Source: Rutidosis leptorrhynchoides (taxonomy: Eukaryota > Streptophyta > Magnoliopsida > Asterales > Asteraceae). Taken from it: a stretch of 64,000 nucleotides of DNA. Below the pieces are notes generated by a model that did no database searches, was not told the DNA's origin, and saw only the letters and a list, made by a program, of their open reading frames with translations. Below, piece after piece: positions 1 to 9,457 of this stretch. The position numbers and the translations under genes are program-made. Where the stretch lies: contig NC_092343.1 in assembly GCF_046630445.1 (NCBI RefSeq), positions 138,315,501-138,379,500 on the forward strand, in the 5' to 3' direction. Numbering within the stretch: position 1 is the stretch's first letter; each line of letters starts with the position of its first letter.

Positions 1-517
1 ATCTTGTTATTGTCGGTTACCAGGTGTTCACCATATGAATGATTTTTATCTCTATGTATGGGATGTGTATTGAAATATGAAATCTTGTGGTCTATTGTTA
101 CGATTTGATATATATAGGTTAAACCTATAACTCACCAACATTTTTGTTGACGTTTTAAGCATGTTTATTCTCAGGTGATTATTAAGAGCTTCCGCTGTCG
201 CATACTTAAATAAGGACAAGATTTGGAGTCCATGCTTGTATGATATTGTGTAAAAACTGCATTCAAGAAACTTATTTTGTTGTAACATATTTGTATTGTA
301 AACCATTATGTAATGGTCGTGTGTAAACAGGATATTTTAGATTATCATTATTTGATAATCTACGTAAAGCTTTTTAAACCTTTATTGATGAAATAAAGGT
401 TATGGTTTGTTTTAAAATGAATGCAGTCTTTGAAAAACGTCTCATATAGAGGTCAAAACCTCGCAACGAAATCAATTAATATGGAACGTTTTTAATCAAT
501 AAGAACGGGACATTTCA
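1..517 (+). mobile_element. A3: 3' end of an A-family gypsy LTR
   Basis: This segment matches the last part of the A LTRs (6955-7471 and 16811-17327) almost base for base and stops at the same terminal CATTTCA. It is the downstream end of a plus-strand element whose body lies left of the window. The sequence right of it is a minus-strand D-type LTR piece, so A3 appears to have inserted into that LTR. The two hairpins described for A are also present here (about 339-361 and 377-401). No gene is visible; an antisense ORF in it recurs in every copy only because the LTR is repeated. Confidence 0.9.
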
Positions 518-868
518 AAAGGTATATATGTCAAATAACGTTACGTATAGTTATCATTTTGAAAACTTAAGTTAGTAGTCTCAAAGTATACTTATAACTT
601 ATTGTTATTAGTACACAATGAGATGTTAAACCATTCTTAGATCATGTTAAATATATATAAATACATATATATACATAAACGTATAATTATCGTTTGTTAT
701 ATAGTTCGTGATATCATCGGTCAAATTGGACGGTCAAACGTTGTGTAAAACTCTTTTTAAAAACATAAATCTCAACAATTTAGATTGCTTATCATGTTGG
801 TAAGGTTTAATTTATGTAAATATTAATCTCATAGGTATAAAATGATCGGAAAAATCCGGGTCATTACA
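518..868 (-). mobile_element. B: fragment of a D-family LTR (outer end)
   Basis: The segment aligns with 33338-33687, the outer (U3 start) end of the D LTR, and ends with GGTCATTACA, the reverse complement of a TGTAATGACC LTR start. It is a minus-strand LTR inserted into the pol gene of A2, whose coding sequence resumes directly after it. Bases 869-873 (TCATC) are the likely target duplication, but the other end of B is outside the window. The rest of B was displaced by A3. Confidence 0.82.
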
Positions 869-1302
869 TCATCCTTAAAGTTGCACCTTGGAAAGGCGTT
901 GTTCGATTTGGTAAACGAGGAAAATTAAATCCAAGGTATATTAGAGCATTCAAGATTATTGATCATGTCGGACCAATAGCTTACCGACTTGAGTTACCTC
1001 AACAACTCGCGGCTGTACATAACACTTTCCACGTCTCAAATTTGAAGAAATGTTTTGCTAAAGAAGATCTCACTATTCCGTTAGACGAAATCCAAATCAA
1101 CGAAAAACTTCAATTCATCGAAGAACCCGTCGAAATAATGGATCGTGAAGTTAAAAGACTTAAGCAAAATAAGATACCAATTGTTAAGGTTCGATGGAAT
1201 GCACGTAGAGGACCCGAGCTCACATGGGAATGAGAAGGTCAGATGAAGAAGAAATACCCGCACCTATTTCCGGAAGATACGTCAACACATCCAACTGCCT
1301 AA
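869..1302 (+). pseudogene. A2: 3' end of gypsy pol (integrase tail and chromodomain), broken
   Basis: This matches the last 145 or so codons of the A polyprotein (13608-14041), in one frame from 871. It covers the end of integrase and the C-terminal chromodomain-type segment ([12 protein letters not shown] followed by [10 protein letters not shown]). An in-frame TGA at about 1231-1233 replaces the arginine codon that follows TWE in A, so the last 23 codons are cut off; the ancestral TAA is at 1300-1302. The upstream side is lost to the B insertion. The truncation and stop show A2 is a dead copy. Confidence 0.9.
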
Positions 1303-1337
1303 AATTTCGGGACGAAATTTATTTAACGGGTAGGTAC
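1302..1337 (+). promoter_or_regulatory. A2: pre-LTR hairpin and putative plus-strand priming motif
   Basis: AAATTTCGGGACGAAATTT (1302-1320) forms an 8-bp stem with a 3-base loop. It is followed by TTAACGGGTAGGTAC, which abuts the LTR start TGTAGTGACC at 1338. The same arrangement occurs in A, C and D. By position the second motif should be the primer site for plus-strand DNA, although it is only partly purine. Confidence 0.6.
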
Positions 1338-2708
1338 TGTAGTGACCCGAACTTTTCCATGTTTACATATATTAAATGAAATTGATATTTACATGATTAA
1401 GTGTTTCCAACATGTTAAGTAATCAAACTTGTTAACACTTGATTAATTGAAATAGGTTTTATATAGACAATTGACCACCCAAGTTGACCGGCGATTCACG
1501 AACGTTAAAACTTGTAAAAACTATATGATGACATACATATGGATATATATATATATATAGTTATCATGATATTATGATAAGTATGTACCTCATTAAGTAT
1601 TTTAACAATGAGTTATATACATAAAAATGAGACTATTGAATTAAGAAACTTGAAAACGGTATATATAACGATTATCGTTATAACAACGTCTTACTAATTA
1701 CATATGAATCATTTTAAGATATTGATACACTATATATAAACATGTTAAATGATAAGTAAACATATCATTAAGTATAATAACAATGAACTACATATGTAAA
1801 AACAAGACTACTAACTTAAGGATTTCGAAACGAGACATATATGTAACGATTATCGTTGTAACGACATTTAACTGTATATATATCATATTAAGATACATTA
1901 ATTCATCATTATATAATGATAATATAATAATTTAACATCTCATTAGATATAATAAACAATGTGTTAACAACATTTAACAAGATCGTTAACTTAAAGGTTT
2001 CAAAACAACATTTACATGTAACGACTAACGATGACTTAACGACTCAGTTAAAATGTATATACATGTAGTGTTTTAATATGTATTCATACAATTTTGAAAG
2101 ACTTCAAGACACTTATCCAAGTACTTCTACTTAACAAAAATTCTTACGATTACATCCTCATTCATTTTCATCAACAATTCTACTCGTATGCACTCGTATT
2201 TGTACTTGTACAATACACAGCTTCTAAATGTATTTACTATTAGTATATACACTCCAATGATCAGCTCTTAGCAGCCCATGTGAGTCACCTAATCATGTGG
2301 GAACCATCATTTAACATCTAGCATGACTTATGAGCAAGGAAATAAAAATAAGAACTCCTTTTAACCCCACTCACCTTCACCACTCACCACCTACTCCATT
2401 TCACTTCCAATTTTCTTCCCAATTCTCTCTCAAAACACACACACTCTTCCATGAACGTCTAAGTTACTATTTTTCCAGCAAAAATCATCAAATAAAAGCT
2501 TTGGTTATTACCTATAATCATCATAAAAACAATTACTCAAGAACACATCAAGAACACTTCCAAGTTTACAAGTTTACTTCCAAGTTTCCTAATCCATTCC
2601 AAGCAATCATCTAAGATCAAGAAATCTTTGTTATTTACAGTAGGTTATCTTTCTAAATCAAGGTAATATTCATATTCAAGCTTTGATTCAATTTCTATAA
2701 CTATAACT
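1338..2708 (+). mobile_element. A2: 3' LTR, first part
   Basis: The LTR starts TGTAGTGACC like A and aligns with the first 1.2 kb of the A LTR with many differences and small indels, so A2 is clearly older than A. It is interrupted at 2708/2709 by element C. Bases 2704-2708 (TAACT) are repeated at 27396-27400, marking the target duplication of C. The LTR continues at 27401. No gene seen; the 94-codon ORF at 2330-2614 is an LTR shadow. Confidence 0.88.
2704..2708. repeat. Left target-site duplication of C (TAACT)
   Basis: TAACT directly precedes the TGTGACGACC start of C and recurs at 27396-27400 directly after its CTTCA end. Confidence 0.93.
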
Positions 2709-4220
2709 TGTGACGACCCGAAAATTTCTGACCAAATTTAAACTTAATCTTTATATGATTTCAATTCGATAAGCAAAGTCTGTTAAACTGAGTCTACAAA
2801 TTCTTGAACTATTTAAATAGATTCATTTATACCTTTGACTATCTCCGATGATTCACGAACCATTATTTGTAAATAGATAAATATATATAAATAAGTAAAT
2901 ATAAATAATTATGCATAAGAATATTAATAAACTACTATATACAATTTGTTATAAATAAATAATTAAATTGATATAATATATAATAAAATTTATTATAAAA
3001 GTGAAGATATAAAGTATGTTATATATATATAAGTAATTTCGAAGTTATTTAGTAAACAACGGAAACGCTCGTTTGTTATTCAATTGTTAGTAAACGAGTT
3101 AAAAGGAAATTTATGTGATTTTAAAATAAACGGTGATCCGAAAAATGAGTTCTATAAATTTTAGGCTTATTAAAAATGTATTTAGGAACTATTTGTTAAG
3201 TTTTAACACTTTTCATATTTTACCCATAATTGAGAGGGACTGTTGATGTATTTTTTATTTAAAAAATTAATGATCGAATTTTATACAATAATGATTAAAA
3301 TAAATAAATATATTTAATGTAATAATTTGGGATTTTTCAGTGTACTTTTATCCATCACTGATTAACGATGGAGCATGAAATATGAAATATTGCTCTAGAT
3401 GTCGACTGAATAATTACGAACACCCGATTGCTTCACTGTATCGCATGTTTATTATATTTCGAATATTTATATTATCAACTAGTTGATATTGATATTAATA
3501 TAGTATATGAGATATGATACATGACAACCAGGCAACATTCACATTCACACTCTAATTCTATTTTTCCTTCTTGATTGGTACTAGTTTCTGCTTTCTGTCT
3601 AATCACTATCTAAAACTATAATATATACATATACATGCATGCACCCACCGAGAGTCACTCAACCACTCTATATACTTTCCAACTAAAAATTATAATACTA
3701 ATAATTTAACCTATTTAAAATGCCTTTCATTGTAATTGTTCTCAAAAGTGGATGTAACATTACGACAATTAATTGACGTCTTTCTACTCCTCGTTCCTTT
3801 AGCTATTTTATTTATCATCGTGTTTTGATTACAAGTTCTTCATTCTTCTTCTCAACAACGATCAATGTATCCCGCTTGAATTTTGACAAGCTTGTTGGAG
3901 GTCTCTCGATCTCGTGAATCAAGACCAAACCCATGAACAAATCTCCATTTAAAACACTCACTATCGAGACAACCATCTAATGATTTTGTCTTTCGGAACA
4001 CCATTAAACCATCATCTTCGAACATAACTTCGATCAACAAAACCACTTTGAACCATCACCTTTAATATTACTATTTTGCTGTGATATTAGACACACCACG
4101 AACACCTTCTCCTTCATCACCTTCAACATATCAAGATCACATCCTCATTCGAAGTTACTGCAGCTTCTGTGAATCATTTCTATTTAAACATCATCAAACC
4201 ATCACTCTCTTGGTCTTATG
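2709..4220 (+). mobile_element. C: 5' LTR, first part
   Basis: The LTR begins TGTGACGACCCG and aligns with the 3' LTR from 23545, at a few per cent divergence with several indels. Element A interrupts it at 4220/4221; it resumes at 17333. The stretch is AT-rich with tataTATA runs and has no credible gene: an antisense ORF at 3852-4046 recurs at 24702-24896 only as the LTR copy. Confidence 0.92.
4216..4220. repeat. Left target-site duplication of A (TTATG)
   Basis: TTATG precedes the 5' LTR of A and is repeated at 17328-17332 after the 3' LTR. The uninterrupted equivalent in the C 3' LTR is near 25060, confirming a simple insertion. Confidence 0.96.
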
Positions 4221-7200
4221 TGTAGTGACCCGAACTTTTCCATGTTTATATATATTAATTGAGATTGATGTTTACATGATTAAATGTTTCCAACATGTTA
4301 AGCAATCAAACTTGTTAAGACTTGATTAATTGAAATAGGTTTCATATAGACAATTGACCACCCAAGTTGACCGGTGATTCACGAACGTTAAAACTTGTAA
4401 AAAACTATATGATGACATATATATGATTATATATATAGTTAACATGATATTATGATAAGTAAACATATCATTAATTATATTAACAATGAACTACATATGT
4501 AAAAACAAGACTACTAACTTAATGATTTTGAAACGAGACATATATGTAACGTTTATCGTTGTAACGACATTTAATGTATATATATCATATTAAGAGATAT
4601 TCGTACATCATAATATCATGATAATATAATAATTTAAAATCTCTTTTGTTATTATAAACATTGGGTTAACAACATTTAACAAGATCGTTAACCTAAAGGT
4701 TTCAAAACAACACTTACATATAACGACTAACGATGACTTAACGACTCAGTTAAAATGTATATACATGTAGTGTTTTAATATGTATTTATACACTTTTGAA
4801 AGACTTCAATACACTTATCAAAATACTTCTACTTAACAAAAATGCTTACAATTACATTCTCGTTCAGTTTCATCAACAATTCTACTCGTATGCACCCGTA
4901 TTCGTACTCGTACAATACACAGCTTTTAGATGTATGTACTATTGGTATATACACTCCAATGATCAGCTCTTAGAAGCCCATGTGAGTCACCTAACACATG
5001 TGGGAACCATCATTTGGCAACTAGCATGAAATATCTCATAAGATTACAAAAATATGAGTAATCATTCATGACTTATTTACATGAAAACAAAATTACATAT
5101 CCTTTATATCTAATCCATACACCAACGACCAAAAACACCTACAAACACTTTCATTCTTCAATTTTATTCATCTAATTGAACTCTCTCAAGTTCTATCTTC
5201 AAGTTCTAAGTGTTCTTCATAAATTCCAAAAGTTCTAGTTTCATAAAATCAAGAATACTTTCAAGTTTGCTAGCTCACTTCCAATCTTGTAAGGTGATCA
5301 TCCAACCTCAAGAAATCTTTGTTTCTTACAGTAGGTTATCATTCTAATACAAGGTAATAATCATATTCAAACTTTGGTTCAATTTCTATAACTATAACAA
5401 TCTTATTTCAAGTGATGATCTTACTTGAACTTGTTTTCGTGTCATGATTTTGCTTCAAGAACTTTGAGCCATCAAAGGATCCATTGAAGCTAGATCCATT
5501 TTTCTCTTTTCCAGTAGGTTCATCCAAGGAACTTAAGGTAGTAATGATGTTCATAACATCATTCGATTCATACATATAAAGCTATCTTATTCGAAGGTTT
5601 AAACTTGTAATCACTAGAACATAGTTTAGTTAATTCTAAACTTGTTCGCAAAAAAAAGTTAATCCTTCTAACTTGACTTTTAAAATCAACTAAACACATG
5701 TTCTATATCTATATGATATGCTAACTTAATGATTTAAAACCTGGAAACACGAAAAACACCGTAAAACCGGATTTACGCCGTCGTAGTAACACCGCGGGCT
5801 GTTTTGGGTTAGTTAATTAAAAACTATGATAAACTTTGATTTAAAAGTTGTTATTCTGAGAAAATGATTTTTATTATGAACATGAAACTATATCCAAAAA
5901 TTATGGTTAAACTCAAAGTGGAAGTATGTTTTCTAAAATGGTCATCTAGACGTCGTTCTTTCGACTGAAATGACTACCTTTACAAAAACGACTTGTAACT
6001 TATTTTTCCGACTAGAAACCTATACTTTTTTTGTTTAGATTCATAAAATAGAGTTCAATATGAAACCATAGCAATTTGATTCACTCAAAACGGATTTAAA
6101 ATGAAGAAGTTATGGGTAAAACAAGATTGGATAATTTTTCTCATTTTAGCTACGTGAAAATTGGTAACAAATCTATTCCAACCATAACTTAATCAACTTG
6201 TATTATATATTATGTAATCTTGAGATACCATAGACACGTATACAATGTTTCGACCTATCATGTCGACACATCTATATATATTTCGGAACAACCATAGACA
6301 CTCTATATGTGAATGTTGGAGTTAGCTATACAGGGTTGAGGTTGATTCCAAAATATATATAGTTTGAGTTGTGATCAATACTGAGATACGTATACACTGG
6401 GTCGTGGATTGATTCAAGATAATATTTATCGATTTATTTCTGTACATCTAACTGTGGACAACTAGTTGTAGGTTACTAACGAGGGCAGCTGACTTAATAA
6501 ACTTAAAACATCAAAATATATTAAAAGTGTTGTAAATATATTTTGAACATACTTTGATATATATGTATATATTGTTATAGGTTCGTGAATCAACCAGTGG
6601 CCAAGTCTTACTTCCCGACGAAGTAAAAATCTGTGAAAGTGAGTTATAGTCCCACTTTTAAAATCTAATATTTTTGGGATGAGAATACATGCAGGTTTTA
6701 TAAATGATTTACAAAATAGACACAAGTACGTGAAACTACATTCTATGGTTGAATTATCGAAATCGAATATGCCCCTTTTTATTAAGTCTGGTAATCTAAG
6801 AATTAGGGAACAGACACCCTAATTGACGCGAATCCTAAAGATAGATCTATTGGGCCTAACAAACCCCATCCAAAGTACCGGATGCTTTAGTACTTCGAAA
6901 TTTATATCATATCCGAAGGGTGTCCCGGAATGATGGGGATATTCTTATATATGCATCTTGTTATTGTCGGTTACCAGGTGTTCACCATATGAATGATTTT
7001 TATCTCTATGTATGGGATATGTATTGAAATATGAAATCTTGTGGTCTACTGTTACGATTTGATATATATAGGTTAAACCTATAACTCACCAACATTTTTG
7101 TTGACGTTTTAAGCATGTTTATTCTCAGGTGATTATTAAGAGCTTCCGCTGTCGCATACTTAAATAAGGACAAGATTTGGAGTCCATGCTTGTATGATAT

Positions 7201-7471
7201 TGTGTAAAAACTGCATTCAAGAAACTTATTTTGTTGTAACATATTTGTATTGTAAACCATTATGTAATGGTCGTGTGTAAACAGGATATTTTAGATTATC
7301 ATTATTTGATAATCTACGTAAAGCTTTTTAAACCTTTATTGATGAAATAAAGGTTATGGTTTGTTTAAAAATGAATGCAGTCTTTGAAAAACGTCTCATA
7401 TAGAGGTCAAAACCTCGCAACGAAATCAATTAATATGGAACGTTTTTAATCAATAAGAACGGGACATTTCA
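4221..7471 (+). mobile_element. A: 5' LTR
   Basis: It runs from TGTAGTGACC to GGGACATTTCA, so it has TG...CA ends, and matches 14077-17327 nearly base for base. It would hold the promoter and poly(A) site of the element. An AATAAA at 7346-7351 lies within a perfect hairpin about 120 bp from the end. ORFs inside (4796-5029, 6462-6725, 7006-7260) recur in every LTR and look non-coding. Confidence 0.96.
7293..7355 (+). promoter_or_regulatory. A: twin hairpins with a poly(A) signal in the LTR
   Basis: Two perfect hairpins lie side by side. AGATTATCA/TGATAATCT (7293-7315) has a 9-bp stem and 5-base loop. AACCTTTATT/AATAAAGGTT (7331-7355) has a 10-bp stem and 5-base loop, and its 3' arm contains AATAAA. 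Copies are at 339-401, 17149-17211 and about 29283-29345. The last one has a changed loop but keeps a 9-bp stem. A role in 3' end formation is inference. Confidence 0.6.
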
Positions 7472-7473
7472 GT

Positions 7474-7485
7474 TGGTATCCGAGC
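7474..7485 (+). promoter_or_regulatory. A: primer binding site (initiator Met tRNA)
   Basis: TGGTATCCGAGC, two bases after the 5' LTR, differs at one base from the TGGTATCAGAGC complement of the initiator Met tRNA 3' end seen in C, D and E. It would prime minus-strand DNA synthesis. The one mismatch may weaken priming. Confidence 0.85.
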
Positions 7486-7680
7486 GTTGGTCTTAGAGAA
7501 CCAGAAAATTTACATTAGTGTGTCTTATCGAGTTTGTTAGGATGCATTAGTGAGTCTGGACTTCGACCGTGTTTTCTTTAAAAATGATTGCTTAACATTT
7601 TTGTTGAAAACTATATATTTTTAACATATGAATATTATGTGATATATTAATCTCTTAACGTGTTTGATATTATGTGATAG
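7486..7680 (+). promoter_or_regulatory. A: conserved leader downstream of the primer site
   Basis: The first 90 bases carry TGGTCTTAG, then CATTAGTGTGTCT and GCATTAGTGAGTCTGGACTT, a direct repeat also found after the primer sites of C, D and E and more weakly in F. The rest is AT-rich with no ORF. Conservation of a non-coding leader across otherwise different elements suggests an RNA packaging or translation signal; this is inference. Confidence 0.55.
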
Positions 7681-8295
7681 ATGTCTACCTCTAGAACAAG
7701 TCCCATTGACTCACCTAATAATAATGAAGAGTCAAATGTAAATTGGAATGATTTGTGGACTGATTCACAAGTTCCCGAAGAGGAACCGGAAGAAGAGTCG
7801 GAACCGGAAGAAGAATCGGAACCGGAAGAAGAATCGGAACCGGATGAAGAAATAGAACTGGTGGGGGAAATAATAAAACGGTTAAGTAAAAAAAAATCCT
7901 CAACCAACCGACCAAAGTTAATTATGGTCAATGGTGTTTCCGCCAAGGAAGCAAAATATTGGGAGGATTACCAATTGTCCGATGAATCGGATTCCGACGA
8001 GAATTCCGATGATGTTATAGAAATTACCCCAACTGAATTTAAAAAGGCAAAAGAAAATAATAAGGGAAAGGGCATAAAAATAGAGAAATCTAATTCCAAC
8101 CCCGATGAACTTTATATGTATCGTCAACCCCCGAAGTCCTTAAGTTGTAACAATGACCCGGGAACCTCTAAACCACCAGGTTTTTCTAAACCAATGTGGA
8201 CAACGACGGCTCGTATTAGGGGAACATCATATATCCCTAGAAACTTGGCAAAACGAACCAAAATCGAAGAAGAAGAAACGAGCGAGTCAGAATAA
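7681..8295 (+). CDS. A: acidic 204-residue ORF upstream of gag, function unknown
   Basis: ATG at 7681, TAA at 8293-8295. The N-terminal 35 residues are Ser/Asn/Asp-rich. Residues 36-60 carry tandem Glu-rich EEESEPE repeats, a second acidic patch follows near residues 100-115, and the C-terminal third is basic and Pro/Ser-rich before an acidic tail. I see no catalytic motif, membrane segment or zinc finger. It is the first ORF after the leader, 137 bp ahead of the F-box ORF, in the position where C, D and E carry their own small ORF, which also starts Ser/acidic-rich. I cannot show the two are related. The ORF is open in a very young element, so it may be expressed, but low-complexity sequence can stay open by chance. 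Confidence 0.6.
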   Translation: MSTSRTSPIDSPNNNEESNVNWNDLWTDSQVPEEEPEEESEPEEESEPEEESEPDEEIELVGEIIKRLSKKKSSTNRPKLIMVNGVSAKEAKYWEDYQLSDESDSDENSDDVIEITPTEFKKAKENNKGKGIKIEKSNSNPDELYMYRQPPKSLSCNNDPGTSKPPGFSKPMWTTTARIRGTSYIPRNLAKRTKIEEEETSESE

Positions 8296-8432
8296 GATAG
8301 TTGTATTCGTGTGGTGTAATATATGGAATATAGTGTTCTTATGCTTTATGATATATGTAAAAATTGCTTGTATTAATAAGTATTTTTTTTATGAATCTAA
8401 CTCTTGTCTATTTTACAGTTTAAAAACACAAA

Positions 8433-9116
8433 ATGGATAGACAACCCAATATTTTAAGAGACCTACCCGGAGACATGATTGATGAAATCTTGTCTAGAGT
8501 CGGCCAGAATTCTTCGGCACAATTATTTAAGGCGAGATCAGTTTGTAAGACATTCGAAGAACGTTCCAAGAATGTCTTGGTTTATAAGAGACTTTCGTTT
8601 GAAAGATGGGGGATATCACATTGGGAAACCCATAAGTTACGATGTGTTTACTTTGACGCATATATTGCGGGGAACCCAAATGCTATTTTACGCAACGGGT
8701 TAAGAAATTATTTTGACTCAATATATCCGAATATTGGACTTCGTGATTTAGAAAAAGCGGCTAACATGCAACATAAAGAAGCATGTTATGCTTACGGATT
8801 AGTAATGTTCGCTTCTCACCAAAGTGAGAACAAGAACATCGGGCTACAACTATTAAACAAAACGTTTCCACAAGTGACGGAGTCGGTAATTGGGGTAAGA
8901 AATGAGGTTTTTAGATTATTACGGGACTGTTGGACATTACGTAACCCTCGTCCCTTTGATGACGTTTCAACACGCTGTCTTATCAACGGCCATAACGGTT
9001 ATGTTGCACAAGACCAAGGATGGGAAGTAGTCCTAGTAAAACCAGAATGCATGACTTGTTTCTGGACGTATGAATTACGTGTCTTTATTGCCTTTGCTGA
9101 ACGACTTGTGTACTAG
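8433..9116 (+). CDS. A: F-box protein with Sel1-like region, apparently captured from the host
   Basis: A 227-residue ORF from ATG 8433 to TAG 9114-9116. Residues 7-50 fit an F-box (LPGDMIDEILSRVG, then VCKTFEERSKN and VYKRLSF), the segment that binds SKP1 in SCF ubiquitin ligases. Residues 79-142 have a Sel1/TPR-like pattern (GNPNAILRNG, LEKAANMQHKEACYAYGL, NIGLQLLN). The C-terminus has a CMTCFWTYELRVF cysteine pair (C206, C209). This order is that of plant F-box proteins such as Arabidopsis At2g35280/At1g67623; length is about normal. It has no intron and lies in sense between LTR and gag, so I infer capture of a spliced host transcript. Whether it acts in an SCF complex is unknown. Confidence 0.8.
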   Translation: MDRQPNILRDLPGDMIDEILSRVGQNSSAQLFKARSVCKTFEERSKNVLVYKRLSFERWGISHWETHKLRCVYFDAYIAGNPNAILRNGLRNYFDSIYPNIGLRDLEKAANMQHKEACYAYGLVMFASHQSENKNIGLQLLNKTFPQVTESVIGVRNEVFRLLRDCWTLRNPRPFDDVSTRCLINGHNGYVAQDQGWEVVLVKPECMTCFWTYELRVFIAFAERLVY

Positions 9117-9457
9117 CTAGAATTGTCTTCACAACTATCTTGTATCAAAGTTATTGTGTGCTATATTTCATGCTTTATGTAAAATAAGCGGTATTGTAAG
9201 TTTGTAAAATATTGTATAAAAGTTTGAACGCGAAATATTATTATAATCAGTTTTTCATATAGAATTGTAGTAGTTGAATTGTATATTAGCTACTAAGTAT
9301 GAACTTAACGGGTAGGTACTACCCGAATTTAAACTTATAAAACGCTAATATGAAGAAAAAGCTTTTATAAATGAGTTCATATTATGCTACGAAATACTAT
9401 TAACTACTCTTAATATTCTGTATGATTAACTTGTTCCATTTAACTATTTTGAAGGAA
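9117..9457 (+). promoter_or_regulatory. A: spacer before gag with hairpin and copy of the pre-LTR motif
   Basis: No gene is visible in these 341 bases. TTAACGGGTAGGTACT at 9305-9320 repeats the 15-16 bases found at 14062-14076 just before the 3' LTR. Here it forms a perfect 7-bp hairpin CGGGTAG-GTA-CTACCCG (9309-9325). C and E have the same hairpin (20873-20889, 61767-61783) and D has a changed version. It could be a second plus-strand priming site or a structural signal ahead of gag. Confidence 0.55.

Noticed and set aside
52..306. Antisense 84-codon ORF repeated at 7006-7260 and 16862-17116
   Set aside because: It recurs because it lies in the A-family LTR; nothing suggests coding, and the region overlaps the hairpin and poly(A) region.
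3852..4046. 64-codon antisense ORF in the C LTR, also at 24702-24896, possibly a captured host gene piece
   Set aside because: Very short and open in both LTRs by descent; no recognisable domain or codon evidence.
4796..5029. 77-codon ORF, again at 14652-14885
   Set aside because: LTR shadow, no ATG start supported, and its conservation is explained by LTR identity.
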